Made by a program: the position numbers and the translations under genes. Shown here piece after piece: positions 31,933 to 41,955 of a stretch of DNA of 64,000 bases (position 1 is the stretch's first letter; every line of letters starts with the position of its first letter). Source of the DNA: Catelliglobosispora koreensis DSM 44566. Lineage in GTDB: Bacteria; Actinomycetota; Actinomycetes; Mycobacteriales; Micromonosporaceae. The notes under the pieces were generated by a model. That model did no database searches, was not told where the DNA came from, and worked only from the letters and a program-made list of their open reading frames with translations. The stretch lies in contig NZ_KB903250.1 of NCBI RefSeq assembly GCF_000379685.1, positions 624 to 64,623 of the forward strand, read 5' to 3'.

Positions 31933-32990
31933 GGGACACCGTTCACCGTGCAGGACAAGGGCTTGCGATGACCACTGGCATCGTCACCGACTTGGAAGGA
32001 GAAGGTGAATGTAGCCTCTGCGTCGATGTGTTGGTGAACAGACGACGTGAAGGTGACACGTTGCCCGTCCGATGTGTGGCGAATCTGGTCCCAGGCGCTG
32101 GAGACGCTCGCTCCGGGCGGCAGCTCCAGCACGGCTGTCCATCCGTCCACCGCGGATGGGCCCGCTTTGATGCTGACTGTCCCGATGTAGCTCAGGCTGT
32201 ATGACTCGGCGGTGCGGTACGTGGCGGTCAGTACGGTGGGCTGTGGGGTCGCGGGACGGTCCACGGCAGACGGTGAAGGCGACGGGGTCGCCCCGGGCGA
32301 GGGAGCCGGTGACGCCGTTGCCCCGGCTGCCTGACGTCCACTGATCACGCTGAACCCGGGTGGCATCGCGTCACCTGGGCCCAGGTGTGGCCGGAACACC
32401 AGCGTCGCGAGGGCGGTGGCGATGAGCACGGTGAGCACGGCCGCCCCTGCCACGGACAGCAGCCGCAGGCGGTGATGTTCACGCAGGCGCCACCATGGCG
32501 CGCGGCGCAGTGCCGCGTGCGCGGGCTGGCTGCGGGTCACGCGAGCGGACGCGGCCGGGCGTGCCGCGCTGTCCGTGCTCGCGAGCCGCTCCAGCACGGC
32601 TGGAAGGCGTTGCTGGAACAGGGTTTCGTAGAGTTCGAGCAGTTCGCCACGACGGCTTTCCCCGGCCAGGCCAAGGAATCCGCTCTGCACGACCCGCAAG
32701 TGGCAGCCGTCATCCGTGGGCTTGATCTCCCAGAGCATCTCGGTGTGCAGCTGCTCGCCTTGCCAAAGCTGCAAAATGCGCTGCGGGGCAACGACTTCGA
32801 GCACATCGACGTCAAACGGCGCGGTAAACCCCGGCGTGCCCGGTGGCGGAAAGACGCGGTAGACGCCGCCAGCGACCGGTGCCAGATCGGTGGGCAGGAA
32901 CCACTCACCCATCAGCGGGCGCTCGGTCAGGGCTCGCCAGACAAGGTCAGCCGGGTACGAAAGATCGACCGTGATCTGCACGTCGCTCAC
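31917..32990 (-). CDS. SRPBCC (AHSA1-like) domain fused to membrane segment and CBM2-like domain
   Basis: The protein (about 357 residues from GTG at 32990) begins with an SRPBCC fold (QITVDLSYPADLVWRALTERPLMGEWFLP, then YRVFPPPGTPGF and FDVDVLEVVAPQRILQLWQ), predicted cytoplasmic. A basic stretch and a membrane segment follow near 180-205, a Pro/Ser linker, and a C-terminal domain with GWTAVLELPPGASVSSAWDQ and CTVNGVPC. The last domain matches the two neighbouring genes. The start is uncertain; no strong ribosome site is seen, and the frame is open into the upstream gene. The fusion of a lipid/small-ligand fold with an outside beta domain is unusual. Confidence 0.65.
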   Translation of the reverse strand: MSDVQITVDLSYPADLVWRALTERPLMGEWFLPTDLAPVAGGVYRVFPPPGTPGFTAPFDVDVLEVVAPQRILQLWQGEQLHTEMLWEIKPTDDGCHLRVVQSGFLGLAGESRRGELLELYETLFQQRLPAVLERLASTDSAARPAASARVTRSQPAHAALRRAPWWRLREHHRLRLLSVAGAAVLTVLIATALATLVFRPHLGPGDAMPPGFSVISGRQAAGATASPAPSPGATPSPSPSAVDRPATPQPTVLTATYRTAESYSLSYIGTVSIKAGPSAVDGWTAVLELPPGASVSSAWDQIRHTSDGQRVTFTSSVHQHIDAEATFTFSFQVGDDASGHRKPLSCTVNGVPCSGF

Positions 32991-33010
32991 GGCTGTGACT
33001 ATATGGCTTC

Positions 33011-33766
33011 CTAGAACGGATCGCAGGTGACGCCGTTTACGGTGCAGGAATGCAGCTGGAACTGGGTCGGGCTGACGCCCTCGATCGCGAACAAGTAGGT
33101 CAGGCCGGGCCCGAGGGTGCCACGCGTCGGGGTCAGCCGCCACGCTCCGTCGCCTTTGGAGACCCGGTTCACGGCGTAGGCGCCGGTGATAGTCGCGCCC
33201 TTCGGAAGCTTGACGTCGACCTGCCAGTTGGCTGAGGTCTTGCCGCTGTTGTTGACCCAGATATAGACCCAGTACTGGTTTTGGAAGGTCATCTCCCAGT
33301 GAACCGCGGTCAGCGTCGCTATCGCACCGTCTTCTTGCGACGGTGAGCTAGCTGGCGTGCCACCGAGGAGGGTGCCGGGGCTGCTAACGGAACCGGCCAC
33401 GGTGGGCGACGAGCGCAACACTGGCGGCGACGTATTGGGCACCGAAGTCTTTGACTTCTTCGGCGTGGCCGGCAGCGACGGTTTCGGTGTGTGCTCGCCG
33501 AAGCCGTCCTTGTAACCAACACCGAAGGGCGCCGCGGCACCATACGGCTCAATGATCACGGCAGGCTGGTCTTCGCGAGCTAGCGCGAACGCTCCAGCGC
33601 CAGCGACAAGCAAGGCCGATGTGGACAGTGCGACCAGGATGGGCCGCTTGTGGCCGCCACGCTCCCGATCCGGTTTTTCCGCCCGCTCCTGCGCCGCCAG
33701 TTCTTCGACGGTCGCCGGGCGCAGGCTCTCGGGCTCAGGCCCGAGATCACGCCGATGTCTCCCCAT
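33011..33766 (-). CDS. membrane-anchored protein with CBM2-like C-terminus
   Basis: This 251-residue protein has a charged N-terminus (ATVEELAAQERAEKPDRERGGHKR), a membrane segment near 43-62, a Pro/Ser/Thr-rich linker, and a C-terminal beta domain (YWVYIWVNNSGKTSANWQVDVKLPKGATITG ending HSCTVNGVTC). The pattern, a Trp before D-V-x-L-P-x-G and a terminal Cys pair, resembles CBM2. ATG at 33766 is preferred over a GTG at 33790. It heads the trio of paralogues between smpB and ssrA. Confidence 0.65.
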   Translation of the reverse strand: MGRHRRDLGPEPESLRPATVEELAAQERAEKPDRERGGHKRPILVALSTSALLVAGAGAFALAREDQPAVIIEPYGAAAPFGVGYKDGFGEHTPKPSLPATPKKSKTSVPNTSPPVLRSSPTVAGSVSSPGTLLGGTPASSPSQEDGAIATLTAVHWEMTFQNQYWVYIWVNNSGKTSANWQVDVKLPKGATITGAYAVNRVSKGDGAWRLTPTRGTLGPGLTYLFAIEGVSPTQFQLHSCTVNGVTCDPF

Positions 33767-33826
33767 GGTGGCGCACGCTACCGGTACCACATATCAGGGT
33801 CTATCGTCCGATCGACGGAAGACTAT

Positions 33827-34303
33827 TTAATCCATGCCCTTGGATCGGCGGCCCAGCGAACGCTGAATCTCCCGGTTGGCATCGCGTTTGGCCAGATCCT
33901 GCCGCTTGTCGTAGTCCTTTTTACCGCGCGCGAGACCTAGCTCGACCTTGGCCCAGCCATCCTTGAAATAAATAGAAAGCGGTATAAGCGTCAATCCGCT
34001 CTCGTTGATTTTGGTCGTTAGCTTGATGATTTCCATCCGGTTCAGCAGCAACTTGCGCGTGCGGCGCGGCTCGTGGTTGGTCCACGTGCCCTGCGTGTAT
34101 TCCGGAATGTGCAAGTGGTGCAGGTAAATCTCACCGTCGCGCTCCTGAGCGAACGCGTCCGTGAGCGAGGCCCGGCCCAGCCGAAGCGACTTCACCTCGG
34201 TGCCGGTCAGCTGCAGACCTGCCTCAAAAGTGTCGAGGATGGCATAGTCGTGCCGGGCCTTGCGGTTAGACGCAACGACCTTCTGTCCCTTTTCCCGTGG
34301 CAT
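33827..34303 (-). CDS. smpB: SsrA-binding protein SmpB
   Basis: This 158-residue protein has [65 protein letters not shown] and a basic tail with [26 protein letters not shown], all diagnostic of SmpB. It binds tmRNA and delivers it to stalled ribosomes. ATG at 34303 follows GGGGAGGAGAAGTC. The tmRNA gene lies 2.5 kb downstream on the same strand, separated by the three CBM2-like genes. Confidence 0.95.
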   Translation of the reverse strand: MPREKGQKVVASNRKARHDYAILDTFEAGLQLTGTEVKSLRLGRASLTDAFAQERDGEIYLHHLHIPEYTQGTWTNHEPRRTRKLLLNRMEIIKLTTKINESGLTLIPLSIYFKDGWAKVELGLARGKKDYDKRQDLAKRDANREIQRSLGRRSKGMD

Positions 34304-34349
34304 GACTTCTCCTCCTCCCCAGCTAATGTGGCTCGGCAATGCTACCGGA

Positions 34350-35579
34350 TCAGCACAGGCAACCGGGCAGCCATTCTTCTGGGTCGGTAGGACTGCCGTT
34401 GAGCCGCACCTCAAAGTGCAGATGGTTTCCAGTCGAGGCACCCGTCGTGCCGACCCGGCCAATCAATTGCCCACGGGTCACCCACTGCCCCACGCCCACG
34501 AGGATCTTCGACTGGTGCGCGTAACAGGTCGACAAGGAACGGCCCTGATAGCTGCCGTGGCTCACGCACGTGTAGTTGCCGTACCCACCTCGCCATCCGG
34601 CCGAAGCGATCTGCCCGTCAGCGGCCGCGTAGATCGGCTCCCCACCACCGGCGGCGATGTCGACCCCGGCATGCAGTTGCCACACGTGGTAGTAGGGGTC
34701 GTAGCGCTGGCCGTAGTCACTGGACTTCCAGCCGCGCACCGGCATCAATAGTCTGGCACCGGGTTGCAGCACCGGGCCGGTGCTGCCCTGAGCTTGTTGC
34801 CAGGCAAGCAATTCGGCGGCGATCCGGTCGCTTTCGCGTTTGACCTCTTCGTGCCGGGCCACGACCTCGTCACGATATTTCTGCGCGTCCGCCACAGCGC
34901 CTTCTTGCCTGCGCACGAATTCGCTCAGCTCACGCTCACTGCGCTCGGCAGCCGCGCGTGCGGCTTCGGCTTCGGCTAGCGCTGCCTTTGCTTGGCGGGA
35001 GGCCTCCTCGGCGGCCCGCGACGCCAGCGCCGCCTCACTGGAAATCGTTTTGGCCGCACGTTCCGCGGCGATCAGTTCCGTTAGTGCGTCCTTTTTGGAC
35101 TCCGCGATTTTGCGGGCGTAGGAGATTTTGACCATCAGGTCTTTGGGGCTTCCCGCCGAGACAAGGGCGTTGAACTGAGCGACATCGCCGCCCTGATAGG
35201 TCATAGCGACGAACCGGCCGAGACGGGAACGCCCTTCACGCACTCCTAGGGCGACCTCGTCATAGCGAGCCGTGGCCTGATCCCGGACGAGTCCCGCTTG
35301 CGCGGCCGTCCGCGCCGCTGCCGCGGCTTGAACTTCGGCCGCCGCCACAGCTCCCCGCGCTTGAGCGGCGGCATGCCGGGCGTCAGCGACTTGCTGATTG
35401 AGGCTGGCGAGTCTCGCGACGGCCTGTTGCGCTTCGGCGGACGCCGTTTCGGCGATCGCGCCGGCCTTGGCCAGCTCAGCGTCTACCCGCTTTTTCAGTT
35501 CACTCGGATCCCCGTCAGGCTGTAGGGCTGCCATGTTCAGCAGGGCCAACACAACTAGGAGTAGGCGCCCACCTCGCAT
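34350..35579 (-). CDS. EnvC-like coiled-coil M23 peptidase (FtsEX-associated)
   Basis: This 409-residue protein has a signal peptide ([15 protein letters not shown]), a long Ala/Glu-rich coiled coil (about 25-265), and a C-terminal LytM/M23 domain with Zn ligands in [20 protein letters not shown] and [10 protein letters not shown]. Its order, just after ftsX and before smpB, matches conserved actinobacterial loci where FtsEX controls peptidoglycan hydrolysis. It is predicted to be exported and activated by FtsX at the septum; the direct contact is inferred from the family. Confidence 0.9.
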   Translation of the reverse strand: MRGGRLLLVVLALLNMAALQPDGDPSELKKRVDAELAKAGAIAETASAEAQQAVARLASLNQQVADARHAAAQARGAVAAAEVQAAAAARTAAQAGLVRDQATARYDEVALGVREGRSRLGRFVAMTYQGGDVAQFNALVSAGSPKDLMVKISYARKIAESKKDALTELIAAERAAKTISSEAALASRAAEEASRQAKAALAEAEAARAAAERSERELSEFVRRQEGAVADAQKYRDEVVARHEEVKRESDRIAAELLAWQQAQGSTGPVLQPGARLLMPVRGWKSSDYGQRYDPYYHVWQLHAGVDIAAGGGEPIYAAADGQIASAGWRGGYGNYTCVSHGSYQGRSLSTCYAHQSKILVGVGQWVTRGQLIGRVGTTGASTGNHLHFEVRLNGSPTDPEEWLPGCLC

Positions 35580-35629
35580 GACAGCACTCTACAGCCGACA
35601 TACGGTCTAAATCCAGACAAAGCTGGACA

Positions 35630-36505
35630 CTACACGCGAATGTAGAACCTCAAGGTAATCCAGGCGGTGACCGCGCTAACCACACCACCGATACCCGCGA
35701 GCACCGGGAACATGAGCAAGACATCGCCCCATGTCACTGGCGTGAGCAGGTTGGTGAGCGCGGCAAGGGATCCATCGAGCAGGAACACCTTCGCCAGCAC
35801 GAGCATGACACCGGCCAGGATCGCACCGAGGAGAGCGGCGAAGACCGCCTCAAGCACGAACGGCATCTGGATGAACCAGTTGGACGCACCGACGAGTTTC
35901 ATCACCGCGACCTCGCGGCGCTTGCTGTAGGCGGCGACCTGAATCGTGTTCGCGACCAGAAGCAAGGCGGCGATACCCATCACGGCGGCGACAACGAGCG
36001 ACATGCTTTGGATCGCCCCGAGGACGTCGAACACCTTGGCCAGCAACTGCTGCTGGTCAACGACACTCTGCACGCCCGGCAGCTGCCGGTAGCCCTCGTC
36101 GATCGCACGGAACTGGGTCGGGTCCTTGAGACTGACCCGGAACGACTCCGGCATCTCATTGGGGCCAACCGAGTCGACCATCGCCTTGGCGTCGTGGAAG
36201 AGCTTCTTGAAGTTCTCGTAGGCGGCTTCTTTGCTCTCGTAGTCGACCTTCTCCACGAGCTCATCGGTGTCCAGTTTGGTCTGGATCTCCGTGCGCTGCT
36301 CGGGGGTCACGTCGGTCTTGAGATAGATCGAGACCTCGACCTGGGAGTAGTAGTACTCCTTCATGTCCTCGACCTGCAGATACATCAGCAGACTGGCGCC
36401 CAGCATGGACAATGACACCGTCATTGTGATCATCATGGCGATGGTCATCGTGACGTTACGCCACAGGCCCACCAGTACTTCGGCTAGAACGTACTTAGCG
36501 CGCAT
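35630..36505 (-). CDS. ftsX: cell-division permease-like protein FtsX
   Basis: This 291-residue protein has a cytoplasmic start [17 protein letters not shown], four membrane segments (about 20-45, 165-190, 220-245, 260-285), a large extracytoplasmic loop between the first two (YYYSQVEVSIYLKTDVTPEQRTEI), and a conserved KRREVAVMKLVGASNWFIQMPF turn. It partners FtsE to transmit ATP-driven change to peptidoglycan hydrolases. Its ATG overlaps the ftsE stop by 1 nt. Confidence 0.95.
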   Translation of the reverse strand: MRAKYVLAEVLVGLWRNVTMTIAMMITMTVSLSMLGASLLMYLQVEDMKEYYYSQVEVSIYLKTDVTPEQRTEIQTKLDTDELVEKVDYESKEAAYENFKKLFHDAKAMVDSVGPNEMPESFRVSLKDPTQFRAIDEGYRQLPGVQSVVDQQQLLAKVFDVLGAIQSMSLVVAAVMGIAALLLVANTIQVAAYSKRREVAVMKLVGASNWFIQMPFVLEAVFAALLGAILAGVMLVLAKVFLLDGSLAALTNLLTPVTWGDVLLMFPVLAGIGGVVSAVTAWITLRFYIRV

Positions 36506-37185
36506 CAGCCGTAAACTCCTCGGGCCTGGTCACGAACGATCCGTCCGCCTTCGATTTCAATAACCCGGCGGCGCATCTGGTTAACGATGTTTGAGTCGTG
36601 GGTCACCATGACGACTGTCGTGCCGGTCCGGTTGATCCGGTCCAGCAGCCGCATGATTTCGATCGAGGTATCGGGGTCAAGGTTTCCCGTGGGCTCGTCC
36701 GCCAGCAGGATTAGCGGGCGGTTAACGAATGCCCGGGCCACCGCCACGCGCTGCTGCTCACCACCGGAAAGCTCGTGTGGGTAGCGGTGTTCTTTACCGC
36801 CGAGCCCGACGAGTTCAAGCACCTCTGGCACGATCCGGCGCGCGACAGCCTTCGATTTGCCGATCACCTCAAGGGCGAAGGCGACGTTCTCGTAGGCCGT
36901 CTTGTTGGGCAGCAACCGGAAGTCCTGGAATACGCAGCCGATCGTGCGCCGGAAGGAAGGGATGCGCCACGAGCGCATTGCCGTGACGTCCTTGCCGTTC
37001 ACGTGCACCTTGCCACGCGTGGGGCTGATCTCGTGCAGCAGGAGCTTGATGATGGAGGACTTACCCGAACCTGACGGACCGATGAAGAAGACGAAGTCGC
37101 CCTTCTCGATCGACACAGACACGTCGTCCAGCGAGGGTCGGGACGCCTTCGGGTAGGTCTTAGTCACGTGGTCGAGTCGAATCAC
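36505..37185 (-). CDS. ftsE: cell-division ATP-binding protein FtsE
   Basis: This 226-residue ABC ATPase has Walker [11 protein letters not shown]-loop VFQDFRLLP, signature LSGGEQQR, Walker [13 protein letters not shown] and H-loop MVTHDSNIV. The overall length and the [11 protein letters not shown] start match FtsE. It couples ATP hydrolysis to FtsX and thus to the M23 protein of the same cluster. It lies 98 nt downstream of prfB on the same strand. Confidence 0.96.
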   Translation of the reverse strand: MIRLDHVTKTYPKASRPSLDDVSVSIEKGDFVFFIGPSGSGKSSIIKLLLHEISPTRGKVHVNGKDVTAMRSWRIPSFRRTIGCVFQDFRLLPNKTAYENVAFALEVIGKSKAVARRIVPEVLELVGLGGKEHRYPHELSGGEQQRVAVARAFVNRPLILLADEPTGNLDPDTSIEIMRLLDRINRTGTTVVMVTHDSNIVNQMRRRVIEIEGGRIVRDQARGVYG

Positions 37186-37283
37186 GGGCGAGAGTCTACG
37201 CGCTGTTGCTGTTCCGCCAAGACAACCCTAGGCGGGATGCCACTATTGCCGGAAATGTTCTTGGAAAAAGTCACTCAATGTAA

Positions 37284-38399
37284 CTACGCGGCGCTCTTCT
37301 GTTGCTGTTTCCGCCACTTGATGCCCGCTTCCACGAAGTCATCAATCTCACCATCGAAGACAGCACTAGGGTTTCCGGTCTCATATTCGGTCCGGAGGTC
37401 CTTAACCATCTGGTACGGATGCAGCACATAGGACCGCATTTGATCGCCCCAGGCGCCGGACGCGTCAGTCTTCAGGCCTTCCATCTTGGCCTGTTCTTCC
37501 TGCCGCTTGCGCTCCAGCAGGCGAGCCTGCAGCACGCGCAGCGCCGAGGCCTTGTTCTGCAGCTGGGACTTCTCGTTCTGGCAAGTCACCACGATGCCGG
37601 TCGGCAGGTGCGTGATGCGCACCGCGGAGTCGGTCGTGTTGACGCTCTGCCCACCCGGGCCGCTGGAACGGTAGACGTCCACGCGGATGTCGTTGTCGGG
37701 GATGTCGATGTGGTCGGTCTGCTCCACGACCGGAAGCACCTCGACGCCGGCGAAGCTGGTCTGGCGGCGGCCCTGGTTGTCAAACGGGCTGATGCGCACG
37801 AGCCGGTGGGTGCCGGACTCAACACTGAGCGTGCCGTAGGCGTAAGGTGCCTTCACCGCGAAGGTCGCGGACTTCAATCCGGCCTCTTCGGCGTAGGAGG
37901 TGTCATAGACCTCGGTTGGGTACCCGTGCCGCTCGGCCCAGCGCATATACATACGCAGCAACATCTCGGCGAAGTCAGCCGCGTCAACGCCACCGGCACC
38001 AGCCCGGATCGCGACCAGGGCTTCCCGCGAGTCGTATTCGCCCGACAGCAGCGTGCGGACCTCAAGTTCCTCAACGGCCTTGGCCAGGGCGGTGATCTCT
38101 CTGCCGACCTCGGCCAGCGAGTCGCTGTCCCCTTCGTCCTGGGCGAGCTCGAGCAAGACATTGACGTCATCGATGCGCGAGCGCAGCGTGGTCAGCCGTT
38201 CGATCTCACCGTTTACATAGGACAGCTGAGAGGTGACCTCCTGCGCCTTAGCCTGGTCGTCCCAGAGGTCCGGTGCCGACGCCGCGATCTCCAACCCCTC
38301 TTTGTCTTTACGGAGTTTGGCGATGTCCAGAACCCCCTCGATCGACCTGAGTGTGGCGTCGAGGTGCTTGATCTGGTCCGCGTAGTCGGCTGTCGTCAC
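37284..38399 (-). CDS. prfB: peptide chain release factor 2
   Basis: This 371-residue factor has the peptidyl-tRNA-hydrolysis GGQ ([18 protein letters not shown]) and the RF2-type codon-recognition SPF motif ([24 protein letters not shown]). It reads UGA and UAA. No in-frame early UGA is seen, so the autoregulatory frameshift of enterobacterial prfB is absent, as usual in actinobacteria. It lies upstream of ftsE in the conserved order prfB-ftsE-ftsX. Confidence 0.96.
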   Translation of the reverse strand: MTTADYADQIKHLDATLRSIEGVLDIAKLRKDKEGLEIAASAPDLWDDQAKAQEVTSQLSYVNGEIERLTTLRSRIDDVNVLLELAQDEGDSDSLAEVGREITALAKAVEELEVRTLLSGEYDSREALVAIRAGAGGVDAADFAEMLLRMYMRWAERHGYPTEVYDTSYAEEAGLKSATFAVKAPYAYGTLSVESGTHRLVRISPFDNQGRRQTSFAGVEVLPVVEQTDHIDIPDNDIRVDVYRSSGPGGQSVNTTDSAVRITHLPTGIVVTCQNEKSQLQNKASALRVLQARLLERKRQEEQAKMEGLKTDASGAWGDQMRSYVLHPYQMVKDLRTEYETGNPSAVFDGEIDDFVEAGIKWRKQQQKSAA

Positions 38400-38434
38400 G
38401 CAACAAGACTACAGAGGCACGAAACAGTTGAGCC

Positions 38435-38462
38435 TTGACAGCAACCTATCCACGATTAATAG
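38435..38462 (+). promoter_or_regulatory. sigma-70-type promoter for the ROK gene
   Basis: TTGACA (38435-38440), a 16-bp spacer and TAATAG (38457-38462) make a near-consensus promoter 33 nt before the ROK start. The AT-rich repeats after it (TTAGTCAG, CTATCTATC) could hold a ROK operator, which is not resolved. Confidence 0.6.
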
Positions 38463-38495
38463 TTAGTCAGATTTCCTATCTATCGGAGGAACAGC

Positions 38496-39668
38496 ATGAC
38501 GCGGCTTGCCGGGTCGTCAAAACTTCTGCGCGCCATGAATGAAAGCGCCACGCTGGCGCTGTTGCTCGAACGCGGCACCCTTACCCGGGCTGAGCTGCGC
38601 GAGCTAACGGGCCTCTCCAAGCCGACCACATCTGATGTGCTCCGGACCCTCACCGACGCGGGCTTCGCGACGGTGATCGGGCACACCAGCGGCGGCCCCG
38701 GACCGAACGCGGAAATCTACGCGGTGAACCCCAGCGCCGCACATGTCGTGGCGATATCCGTCCGCGACATCACCGAGACCCCACATCCCGCGTTCGGCGC
38801 GGCGTTGTGTGATCTGACGGGGACAGTGCTGGCCCAAGCTGAATACGACAACAGTTCAGGGGACCCGCTCGCTAGCGTGCAGGAGGTCGTGACCGGCCTG
38901 TGCGAGCGAGCTGGCCTCGACGCGAGCGTCGTGACACACGTTCAGCTGGCCGTTCCGGGCTCTTACGACGCGAGCAGCGACACGATCCGCCATATCGACG
39001 TTTCAGGATGGTCCCGCCCCGGGCTCATCAGCGATCTGGCGACCCGTCTAGAAGCGACGGTGTGGGCTGAAAACGACGTGAACCTGGCCGCGATCGCCGA
39101 GCGCCATCGCGGGGTCGGGTCCGGCACTGAAGGTTTCGCCATGCTCTGGCTTGGCGCTGGTCTCGGTTGTGCGATCGACCTCGGCGGCAATTTGCTGCGC
39201 GGGGTCTCCGGCGGAGCCGGTGAGATCGGTTATGTCCCGGTAGGACAGTCCGGCAAGGATCTTCAGGACTTTGTCGGCGGTCCGGCCGTTCTTTCACTTG
39301 CGGCAGAGCACGGGTTCACAGCGAAGACGGCCGAGGCAGCGGTCGCTAGCGCGGTGTCCCAGCCAGACAGCGGGGCGCGCATGTTCCTCAAGGAACTCGC
39401 CGAACGCATCGCTCTTGTTCTGGCCTCAGTCTCGGCCATCCTCGATCCCCCACTGGTCATTCTGGCCGGCGAGGTCGCCCAAGCGGGCGGCAGTGCGCTG
39501 CGGGATCTGGTAGCGGAGGCCTTCCATGGAGCCACTCCGTTACGCACCCCGGTCGCCGTTACGTCGCTAACCGACGATGCGGTGTTACTGGGGGCCCTTG
39601 ATGCCGGTCTGCGTACCGTGCGCGAGTCACTCATCGATTCGTTACGGCACGCGCTGACCCCGGCATAG
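38496..39668 (+). CDS. ROK family transcriptional regulator (NagC/XylR-like)
   Basis: This 390-residue protein has an N-terminal MarR-like HTH (LTRAELRELTGLSKPTTSDVLRTLTDAG) and a C-terminal ROK domain (AVPGSYDASSDTIRHIDVSGW, then LWLGAGLGCAIDLGGNLLRGVSGGAGEIGYVPVG). The usual C-x-C-G-x-x-G-C-x-E zinc motif of ROK proteins is missing; the region reads QSGKDLQDFVGG, so sugar sensing may differ. ATG at 38496 follows GGAGGAA. It lies 41 nt upstream of the sugar operon and is probably its regulator. Confidence 0.88.
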   Translation: MTRLAGSSKLLRAMNESATLALLLERGTLTRAELRELTGLSKPTTSDVLRTLTDAGFATVIGHTSGGPGPNAEIYAVNPSAAHVVAISVRDITETPHPAFGAALCDLTGTVLAQAEYDNSSGDPLASVQEVVTGLCERAGLDASVVTHVQLAVPGSYDASSDTIRHIDVSGWSRPGLISDLATRLEATVWAENDVNLAAIAERHRGVGSGTEGFAMLWLGAGLGCAIDLGGNLLRGVSGGAGEIGYVPVGQSGKDLQDFVGGPAVLSLAAEHGFTAKTAEAAVASAVSQPDSGARMFLKELAERIALVLASVSAILDPPLVILAGEVAQAGGSALRDLVAEAFHGATPLRTPVAVTSLTDDAVLLGALDAGLRTVRESLIDSLRHALTPA

Positions 39669-39709
39669 CACCACACCCCTTTCACCCCTTAGCTAAAGGG
39701 AGCCAGCGA

Positions 39710-40999
39710 ATGTATAGAAAACTGGCCGTTGCCGCGGCATTTGCCGGTCTTCTCATGGGCTGCACGCCGTCGGCGAACAACACGCCGATCGAAAACGCAG
39801 GCGTTGAGGCCACCGGCGATATCGAGCTTTGGCACTTCTTCACCGACCGGGAAGAAAAAGCGCTCAACGAAATCCTTGAAGACTTCAAGAAGAAGCACCC
39901 CAAGGTGAATCTGGTCGCCAAGGGTGGCCAGGATGATGCCAAGACGACTCAGGCGATCGGCGCGGGACAGGGTCCCGACGTAGCGATCAGTTATTCCACC
40001 GACATCGTTGGTTCCTTCTGTGCCAAGGGCGCATGGAACGACCTGGCGCCCTACCTCAATCGCGACAAGATTGACTTGGGCAAGTTCCCGCAAGTAGTCC
40101 GCTCCTACACGGAGTTCCGTGGCAAGCGCTGTGCGATGCCGTTCCTGGCTGACGCCTACGGTCTCTACTACAACAAGAGCATGGTGACCACGCCACCTAA
40201 GACGCTCGCCGAGCTGACGGAACTGGCGAAGAAGCTGACAGTCAAGGACGCCGCGGGCAACTTGCAGAAGGTGGGTTTCCTTCCGCTGTTTGGCTTCTAC
40301 GAGAACTCTCCGTCACACCTGGCGCCCATGACCGGGGCGAGCTGGCTGAAGTCTGACGGCACGTCAAACATCGGCAGCGACCCGAAGTGGCAGGAGCTCA
40401 TCAAGTGGCAGAAGGAACTCGTCGACTGGTACGGCTACGAAAAGCTCGAAGCCTTCCGCGCCAGCCTTGGTGACGAGTGGTCAGCTGACAACGCGTTCCA
40501 CAAAGGACAGGTCGCCATGGCGATCGACGGCGAGTGGCGCATGGCCTTCCTGCGGGACCAGGCCAAGGATGTTCAGTTCGGGGTCGCCCCGATGCCGGTG
40601 AGCGACGCGAGCCGCTACGGCGCGGGCTACGTCAGTGGCAGCGTGATCGGTGTGTCTCGGACGTCGAAGAACGCCGAAGCCGCATGGGCACTCATCCGGT
40701 ACCTGACGACCGACACCAACGCGATCGTCAAGCTCAGCAACGGCATTCGCAACCTGCCGACGACCACCGACGCCCTTGCCAGCAAGGACCTCGTGGTGGA
40801 CCCGGAGTTCAAGGTGTTCCTTGAGATCTTCAACCACCCCGCGACGGTGACGACCCCGCCCAGCGCGGTGGGCCCGGCCTATCAGGACGAGTTCTCCACA
40901 TTCCTTCAGGAGTACCAGTCAGGGGCGCAAAAAGACGTCCCCGGTGGACTGGCCAAAGTGGATAGTCAAGTCAACAATCTCATCAAGCTAGCGGGCTAA
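39710..40999 (+). CDS. sugar ABC transporter substrate-binding lipoprotein
   Basis: This 429-residue protein has a lipoprotein signal with lipobox LLMGC near residue 18, then a type-1 solute-binding fold (DIELWHFFTDREEKALNEILEDFKKKHP, QAIGAGQGPDVAISY, FLADAYGLYYNKSM, GQVAMAIDGEW). It captures an oligosaccharide outside the membrane. GGGAG ends 9 nt before the ATG at 39710. The overlapping TTAGCTAA dyad near 39689 could be an operator. Confidence 0.92.
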   Translation: MYRKLAVAAAFAGLLMGCTPSANNTPIENAGVEATGDIELWHFFTDREEKALNEILEDFKKKHPKVNLVAKGGQDDAKTTQAIGAGQGPDVAISYSTDIVGSFCAKGAWNDLAPYLNRDKIDLGKFPQVVRSYTEFRGKRCAMPFLADAYGLYYNKSMVTTPPKTLAELTELAKKLTVKDAAGNLQKVGFLPLFGFYENSPSHLAPMTGASWLKSDGTSNIGSDPKWQELIKWQKELVDWYGYEKLEAFRASLGDEWSADNAFHKGQVAMAIDGEWRMAFLRDQAKDVQFGVAPMPVSDASRYGAGYVSGSVIGVSRTSKNAEAAWALIRYLTTDTNAIVKLSNGIRNLPTTTDALASKDLVVDPEFKVFLEIFNHPATVTTPPSAVGPAYQDEFSTFLQEYQSGAQKDVPGGLAKVDSQVNNLIKLAG

Positions 41000-41010
41000 G
41001 GCCAGCATCC

Positions 41011-41955
41011 ATGCCCACGATCACGGGAGGCGCCGGCCGGTATCGCCGGCGCCTCACCCCCTACACGTTCATGATTCCCGCGCTGATCGGCCTCGGCCTG
41101 TTCCTGTTCTACCCGCTGCTGTCGTCGATCTGGTTCTCGTTTCACCGCATGCATCTGGTGAACCTGACCCAGCCACCAGATTTCATCGGCCTGGACAACT
41201 GGAAGTTCTTCTTCGAAGACCCCAACGTCATCCGGGCGGCTAAGAACACGCTCTGGTTCGTCGTCATCATGGTTCCGATGCGCATCGTTGGCGCACTCAT
41301 CACGGCACTTCTGCTCAACCAGGCCAAGCGCAGCCGCGGGTTTTACCGCACGCTGTTCTACCTTCCGGCACTTGCCCCGCCGGTCGCGGCGACCGTCGCG
41401 TTCGTTCTGCTCCTCAAGCCGGGCACGGGTCCCGTGAACACGTTGCTCGCCAACATCGGGATTGAGGGACCGCTGTGGTTCAACGATCCGCTGTGGGCCA
41501 AGCCTTCCCTTGTCCTGCTCGGGCTTTGGGGCATCGGCGACCTGATGATCATCTTCGTGGCGGCTTTGCTGGATGTGCCGGTGGAGCTTCACGAAGCAGC
41601 AGCGCTAGACGGTGCCGGGGTGTGGCAACGGTTCCGCTACGTGACGCTGCCGAGCATCTCACCGGTCTTGCAGTTCGCGGCGATCACTGGCGTCATCGGA
41701 ATGCTGCAATATTTCACCCAGGCCGCGGTGGCCTCGAGTGTCGCCTCCGGCGCGGTGACGGGTGGTGGTGGCATCGCCAATACCTTCGGGTATCCAAGTG
41801 GCTCCACCTTCACGTATCCGCTCTACCTATACGTGATCAGCTTCGGCCCACGGGGACTGCTCGGCTACGCCAGCGTGCTGTCAGTCGTGCTGTTCGTTGT
41901 CGCGGTTACTTTCACCCTCATTTTGCTCCGTCGCTTTAGGACGTTCCTGCGATGA
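41011..41955 (+). CDS. sugar ABC transporter permease (MalF-like)
   Basis: This 314-residue protein has six membrane segments and the EAA loop LHEAAALDGAGVWQRFRYVTLPSISPV that docks the ATPase. It begins 11 nt after the binding-protein stop and overlaps the next permease start by 4 nt. No ATPase gene is in the cluster; such importers in actinobacteria usually borrow a shared MsiK-type ATPase. Confidence 0.92.
   Translation: MPTITGGAGRYRRRLTPYTFMIPALIGLGLFLFYPLLSSIWFSFHRMHLVNLTQPPDFIGLDNWKFFFEDPNVIRAAKNTLWFVVIMVPMRIVGALITALLLNQAKRSRGFYRTLFYLPALAPPVAATVAFVLLLKPGTGPVNTLLANIGIEGPLWFNDPLWAKPSLVLLGLWGIGDLMIIFVAALLDVPVELHEAAALDGAGVWQRFRYVTLPSISPVLQFAAITGVIGMLQYFTQAAVASSVASGAVTGGGGIANTFGYPSGSTFTYPLYLYVISFGPRGLLGYASVLSVVLFVVAVTFTLILLRRFRTFLR

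Noticed and set aside
37284-38438. 378-codon plus-strand frame opposite prfB
   Set aside because: It is the antisense shadow of a fully conserved prfB gene and has no recognisable domain.
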